Below, one piece after another: positions 60,289 to 64,000 of a stretch of DNA of 64,000 nucleotides. The DNA lies in assembly GCF_013307225.1 (NCBI RefSeq), contig NZ_CP028942.1, positions 496,001 to 560,000 on the forward strand. Direction: 5' to 3'. The notes under the pieces were generated by a model. The model was not told the DNA's origin, did not search any database, and worked only from the letters and a program-made list of their open reading frames with translations. The DNA comes from Polynucleobacter tropicus. GTDB lineage: Bacteria; Pseudomonadota; Gammaproteobacteria; Burkholderiales; Burkholderiaceae. Numbering within the stretch: position 1 is the stretch's first letter; every line of letters starts with the position of its first letter. The position numbers and the translations under genes were made by a program.

Positions 60289-60978
60289 CTAAATTTTGAG
60301 TTTGGCACGAATTCGAATCATGCCTTGGGTATGAATCTGGCTGATACGCCCTGGTGTGATATTCATCACTTGGGCAATTTCTCGATAAGATAAATCTTCT
60401 TGATAGTGAAGCGCAAATACTAACTGCTCGTTTTCAGGAAGGCCTTCCAAGATAGTCGCGATACGTTCAGCTAGTTGAGCCATTGCCACAGCTCTCATGG
60501 GATCTGATGAGTCGGTATCAGATGGCAAGAGGTCATCTGATAAATCATCAAGCGGCATAAGGTGAACCATATTGGCCATGATGGCATGGTAGGCCTCAAT
60601 CGACATTTCAGCGCTTGCGGCAATTTCTCTTTCGGATGGGTGGCGCCCCAAATTTTGCTCAAGCTTGCGGGTAACTTTCTCTAGTCCCTCCAGCTCATCA
60701 CGTTGATTACGCGGCAAGATATCGTTCTTACGACAAGCATCATAGATGGCTCCACGAATTCGGGTACGAGCATAGACCTCAAAGTTCAGATTGGCTTGAG
60801 GCTCATATCGAGTTAAGGCATCTAATAGTCCTGTTAAGCCCTCTTGAATTAAATCGTCGACTTCTACGTTAGGTGGTAGGCGCGAGCAGATTTGATGAGC
60901 AATACGCTTAACTAGAGGAAGATGTTCTTTGATGGCGAGATCAATGTCAATAGACTGGGTATAACTAGATGGTTTCAA
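60289..60978 (-). CDS. fliA: Flagellar sigma factor sigma-28 (FliA)
   Basis: A 229-residue sigma-70-family factor that transcribes late flagellar genes. Region 2 reads LPLVKRIAHQICSRLPPNVEVDDLIQEGLTG split in the usual place, with FEVYARTRIRGAIYDACRK; region 4 has LPENEQLVFALHYQEDLSYREI and the helix-turn-helix YREIAQVMNITPGRISQI. It starts at TTG, because a stop codon directly precedes it and no other in-frame start lies nearby. FlgM is its antagonist, encoded here too. Confidence 0.95.
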   Translation of the reverse strand: MKPSSYTQSIDIDLAIKEHLPLVKRIAHQICSRLPPNVEVDDLIQEGLTGLLDALTRYEPQANLNFEVYARTRIRGAIYDACRKNDILPRNQRDELEGLEKVTRKLEQNLGRHPSEREIAASAEMSIEAYHAIMANMVHLMPLDDLSDDLLPSDTDSSDPMRAVAMAQLAERIATILEGLPENEQLVFALHYQEDLSYREIAQVMNITPGRISQIHTQGMIRIRAKLKI

Positions 60979-61024
60979 TCACAACTCGCGCAAAAGGACA
61001 TCAATCGGAATTCAGGCAATTGTA

Positions 61025-61843
61025 TCAAGCCGTAATCTTGGCAGAAATTGCTTTAAAGAAATTATGAGGGAGAACAAATTCATGAGGGGTGCCATGTGTA
61101 ACTGGGTTAAAGCTCATGTCATCCAAATCAATTTCAACCCTTTGAGCAGTAAAGGCCTGAATCCAGCCTAAAGACTCAATATTTTGTTCTAGAGCCCTTT
61201 GCGCTGCATCTTGTAGCTTTTCAAAAGCAGCAGTTCCTGCAGCCTCATCATGGCCGCCAACAATTAATACTGAAAGCGGTTCATCAAGTTGTAATTCAGC
61301 CATCTGACGAATCATTACCATCGCTCTTTTTAAACAAGCTTCTTCAGTAGAGGCAACCAAAATGCGTTTGATATTGCTGCCAAAGTAAGCAACCAGATTG
61401 GCTTGCGGATCAATGGTAGGGAAAACAACATAATCGATATTGATTTCGTGCTTCACCAGGCGCTCATCTAACTTGGGATATTTTGCAAAGCGGCTGGTGA
61501 TCTCCTGACGCAGCTTGGCGCTCGTAGCGTACCAAAAGTTCTCATCAATCTGCTTAATGGTTCTTAATAAATCAATCGAGTTTGAAAAAACCTGGCCAAG
61601 GTCATAGCGAACGGGGTATAAAAACCCTGACATCGTTTTGCGATCGGCCAAAGGAACTTCATCAATGAGAAGGACGCTGTGACCAAGTTGTTTGATGTTA
61701 TGAGCAGTTCCGTGACCCAGGTGAATCGTAGAGTCTGGGTCTAGCGTGCTCGCAATACAAATAACGCGGCACAACTCTGAGCCAAAAATATCACGTAAAC
61801 CTGCGGCCTGATCAACGCCACTAGCAGTGCTTGCTGTATTCAT
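61025..61843 (-). CDS. flhG: FlhG/FleN-like protein without a P-loop
   Basis: A 272-residue MinD-like protein by position and end-to-end fold. FlhG sets flagellar number and antagonises FlhF. The usual KGGxGKT Walker A is replaced by ASTLDPDSTIHLGHG after RVICI, and the DADLGLAN motif by LLIDEVPLADR, so ATP binding is probably lost. The C-terminal part (RMVMIRQMAELQL-type helix, LGWIQAFTAQ) is recognisable but divergent. Start overlaps flhF's stop by four bases, keeping the flhF-flhG coupling. Confidence 0.78.
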   Translation of the reverse strand: MNTASTASGVDQAAGLRDIFGSELCRVICIASTLDPDSTIHLGHGTAHNIKQLGHSVLLIDEVPLADRKTMSGFLYPVRYDLGQVFSNSIDLLRTIKQIDENFWYATSAKLRQEITSRFAKYPKLDERLVKHEINIDYVVFPTIDPQANLVAYFGSNIKRILVASTEEACLKRAMVMIRQMAELQLDEPLSVLIVGGHDEAAGTAAFEKLQDAAQRALEQNIESLGWIQAFTAQRVEIDLDDMSFNPVTHGTPHEFVLPHNFFKAISAKITA

Positions 61844-63486
61844 TGATTCACTTTGCGAATCCAGTCGCCCAAATGATCAGAGAGTAGGGCTGGAACTTGT
61901 TCGTCAGTTAAAGAGAATGTCTCAGCAAAGGCGCGCATTGCCATGGCGCGATGACTTAAGTAATTGACATCAGGCTGGCTTAAATCTTCTGGAACTCGCT
62001 GGCCATTGGAGACAAACAAAATAGATAAATCATGGCGAATGACGCTATCAATAACTGGGGCTAAATGGGCAGCCTCATCAATCTTGGTAATAATTACTGA
62101 ATCCAGTTTTTCACCATTGGTGTTCTGCATGGCTTGATTATGCAAATTGATCACTTCTTCTTGGGTGCGCAAATCTGTCGTTGAGCTCATAACCAAAATA
62201 CGGCGGGCCTTACTAGAGCCATGCTCTAGTAAATGAGATTGTTCAACCATCAAAGTATCTCGCTGGCTCACTCCAGCAGTATCTAGCAAAATAATCTTGC
62301 GATTAGAGAAGTCTTTAATTTTGGCGGCTAAATCTTCGCTATCTCTGACAGCGGTAACCGATAAGCCTAAGATTTTGGCAAAAGTCTTCAGTTGCTCTTG
62401 GGCGCCAATACGATAGGTATCGGTAGTGAGTAATGCAACTTGATTACGACCATAGCGCAATACACAACGCGCTGCAATCTTGGCAATAGTAGTGGTCTTA
62501 CCAACCCCAGTTGGCCCAATAAAAGCAAAAACACCGCCCCGATCAAAAATATCAAATGCGCGAGAAGTTTTAAGCATGCATTTAACTTGCTCACGGGCAT
62601 TTTTGAGTAAATGTAATACGCTTAAATTCTCTGGCAGGTTTTGGGCGATCTCTGCAACCAGTTTTGGTGAGAAGCCGCTATTGAGAAGGTGTTTTACAAC
62701 CTCAGTGATTTGTGCATTTCCTTGCTGAATGTTGCCCCAAAAGCTACCAGCAACATGAGACTGCAAGAGATTTTTAACTTCGCTGATTTCAGAAAGAAGT
62801 TTTTCTACCTTAGGAGAGCTCTCGGCTTGTGAGGCAATACTAGATGTGACATTGTTGGGTGTGCCGGCTGACAAGTTATTTGCTGACTCTGTTTGGTTAC
62901 TGGGTGCACGCACTTTTTGAGCGGCACTTTGCGCAGCTGTTTTTAAGGCATTTAGCGCGGCAGCCTCCTGTGCTGCCTTGGTATTGGCTGCAAGGCTAGC
63001 GCTAAAGATAGCATCGTTATTGGATGGGTTAACAACATTTGCTGAGCCTCTAGGAATACGCTCAGCATTATTAAATGAAGTGGGTAAAAAAGCCTCTGCA
63101 CCGGGAGCGCGAATCGGGCGTTCTACTCTGGCTGGGTTGCGACGCAAAATGCCATTGGGAACATCAGGATGTACTCTGGGTTTGGCTGATTCGCTTGAGG
63201 CAGTAGATGCAGATGGCGCGCGCCGTGCAATAGCGTTAGCAAATTTATCAGTAAGACCAGACTGCTTTAGGGAGCGCTCAGAAAACGCACTAGGTTCGCC
63301 AAATTGTGGGTCTAATGCTTCGGAGCGAGCAGAAAGGTTTGCCAAATCACCCGAGGTAATCGCCATGACTTCAACACCTTGATCGGTATCTTTAGTGGAC
63401 AGCACCATAGCATCCGGACCCATCTCAGCACGTATGAGCTTTAAGGCGTCAGCGGTATTGGCTGCTATAAATTTTTGGGGGCCCAT
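61840..63486 (-). CDS. flhF: Flagellar SRP-like GTPase FlhF
   Basis: A 548-residue GTPase that directs flagellar pole placement. The B-domain start is FIAANTADALKLIRAEMGPDAMVLS; a linker of about 200 residues is alanine- and serine-rich. The NG domain carries GPTGVGKTTT (324-333) and DTYRIGAQEQL, LLDTAGVSQRDT and ITKIDEAAH (G4-like TKID). Longer than most FlhF because of the linker. It lies between flhA and flhG, the conserved betaproteobacterial order. Confidence 0.95.
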   Translation of the reverse strand: MGPQKFIAANTADALKLIRAEMGPDAMVLSTKDTDQGVEVMAITSGDLANLSARSEALDPQFGEPSAFSERSLKQSGLTDKFANAIARRAPSASTASSESAKPRVHPDVPNGILRRNPARVERPIRAPGAEAFLPTSFNNAERIPRGSANVVNPSNNDAIFSASLAANTKAAQEAAALNALKTAAQSAAQKVRAPSNQTESANNLSAGTPNNVTSSIASQAESSPKVEKLLSEISEVKNLLQSHVAGSFWGNIQQGNAQITEVVKHLLNSGFSPKLVAEIAQNLPENLSVLHLLKNAREQVKCMLKTSRAFDIFDRGGVFAFIGPTGVGKTTTIAKIAARCVLRYGRNQVALLTTDTYRIGAQEQLKTFAKILGLSVTAVRDSEDLAAKIKDFSNRKIILLDTAGVSQRDTLMVEQSHLLEHGSSKARRILVMSSTTDLRTQEEVINLHNQAMQNTNGEKLDSVIITKIDEAAHLAPVIDSVIRHDLSILFVSNGQRVPEDLSQPDVNYLSHRAMAMRAFAETFSLTDEQVPALLSDHLGDWIRKVNQ

Positions 63487-63521
63487 GCGTTAACTCCGAA
63501 TCATTCTCTCTAGTAGTGATT

Positions 63522-64000
63522 TTAGGGGTTTTTGCCCGTCTGGGAACAAAGAACCTTGTAAAAAGCCAGATTTGCCGTGGGTGGCAGCTCGCTAAGGGCC
63601 AAAATGATCGCTTGAGGGCAAACACGGCGGGCGATTCTGGAAATCGTGGCCCTGGTGCGGGTGCCGCTCACAATCACTGGGGGCAGATTTTCATTCTCCA
63701 TTTCCTGAACCCCTTTGATCACTTCTTCGCCAAACATGCGTGCTAAAGAGGGCTCAATTAAGCCATCAGGAGCGATAGCACCAGCACCAATCGATTGTTC
63801 AATTAGGCGCTCAAATTCGGGTTGGATGCCAAGTACTTTGAAGTTATTGCCATCACCCAGAGAATCTTGCACGATGGTGCGACGCAAGGCGTAACGAATA
63901 TGCGGCAGTATTTCTAATGGATCATTTAATTTGCCTGCATATTCACTGGAGACTTCTAAGATAGTGCGCAAGTCTTTGATGGGCACATTTTCCTCCAACA
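63522..64000 (-). CDS. flhA: Flagellar export gate protein FlhA, C-terminal part (cut by window edge)
   Basis: Only the last roughly 160 residues are present; the frame continues beyond the window. The cytoplasmic domain ends with ENVPIKDLRTILEVSSEYA, IRYALRRTIVQDS, LIEQSIGAGAIAPDGLIEP and VIVSGTRTRATISRIARR. FlhA forms the nonameric export gate ring that docks FlgN-type chaperones. flhF follows 35 bases later on the same strand. Confidence 0.93.
   Translation of the reverse strand, partial: LEENVPIKDLRTILEVSSEYAGKLNDPLEILPHIRYALRRTIVQDSLGDGNNFKVLGIQPEFERLIEQSIGAGAIAPDGLIEPSLARMFGEEVIKGVQEMENENLPPVIVSGTRTRATISRIARRVCPQAIILALSELPPTANLAFYKVLCSQTGKNP

Noticed and set aside
1-64000. tRNA, rRNA, CRISPR arrays, insertion sequences, phage genes
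   Set aside because: I saw no direct-repeat arrays, transposase-like or integrase-like frames, or RNA-like cloverleaf segments; short RNAs cannot be excluded by eye.

Overview
The window looks like the chromosome of a free-living, flagellated betaproteobacterium of the Burkholderiaceae, most like Polynucleobacter. The reasons are moderate GC, a ribosomal protein L19 / rsgA / M48 peptidase / oligoribonuclease / mog / pmbA neighbourhood, paired Bug-type (TctC) receptors, and the flhA-flhF-flhG-fliA gene order. The genus is an inference from gene content and protein style; no database was consulted. I saw no tRNA, rRNA, CRISPR array, insertion sequence or phage gene.

Region 1 (1-14.7 kb) is mostly housekeeping: the rplS end, a CoA pyrophosphatase, a CobD/CbiB-like protein, rsgA, a Ste24-type protease, orn, mog, pmbA, a TRAP receptor, an esterase and a CitE-like lyase. 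A three-gene periplasmic/membrane cassette (LVIVD propeller, cupredoxin-like protein, multipass membrane protein; 4.5-7.8 kb) sits inside this block. Region 2 (14.7-25.1 kb) is a catabolic island. It holds a nitroreductase, a BadI-like hydrolase, a class III CoA transferase and two Bug receptors on the plus strand. Facing them is a four-gene secreted-protein operon (cupin, NHL propeller, ModA-like receptor, amidohydrolase), followed by a two-subunit class I fumarase/tartrate dehydratase.

Region 3 (25.2-38.5 kb) is envelope and metal physiology. It contains small envelope proteins, then a minus-strand operon behind a Fur-box-like element that encodes an outer-membrane protein, a 59-residue peptide, an FMN-binding protein, ApbE, a small four-helix membrane protein and an MFS exporter. 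Next come a Crp/Fnr regulator with an FNR-like palindrome at its start codon and three divergent genes, an orphan Pal-like lipoprotein group, and mgtA.

Region 4 (38.6-47.4 kb) has three bactofilins interleaved with a RodZ-like protein and several unknown single-pass proteins, then a diguanylate cyclase and rpoN. Region 5 (47.5-64 kb) is flagellar and sensory: a YcgR-like PilZ protein, two unknown membrane proteins, and a CheW-like / PilJ-like / ChpA-like trio. The trio keeps the pilI-pilJ-chpA order but lacks visible kinase and MCP signalling motifs. It runs directly into flgA, flgM and flgN. Opposite lie a giant flagellin with an internal domain duplication, fliA, a P-loop-less flhG, flhF and the end of flhA. 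The most unusual systems are the degenerate chemosensory operon fused to the flagellar genes, the bactofilin/RodZ cluster and the Fur-linked flavinylation operon.
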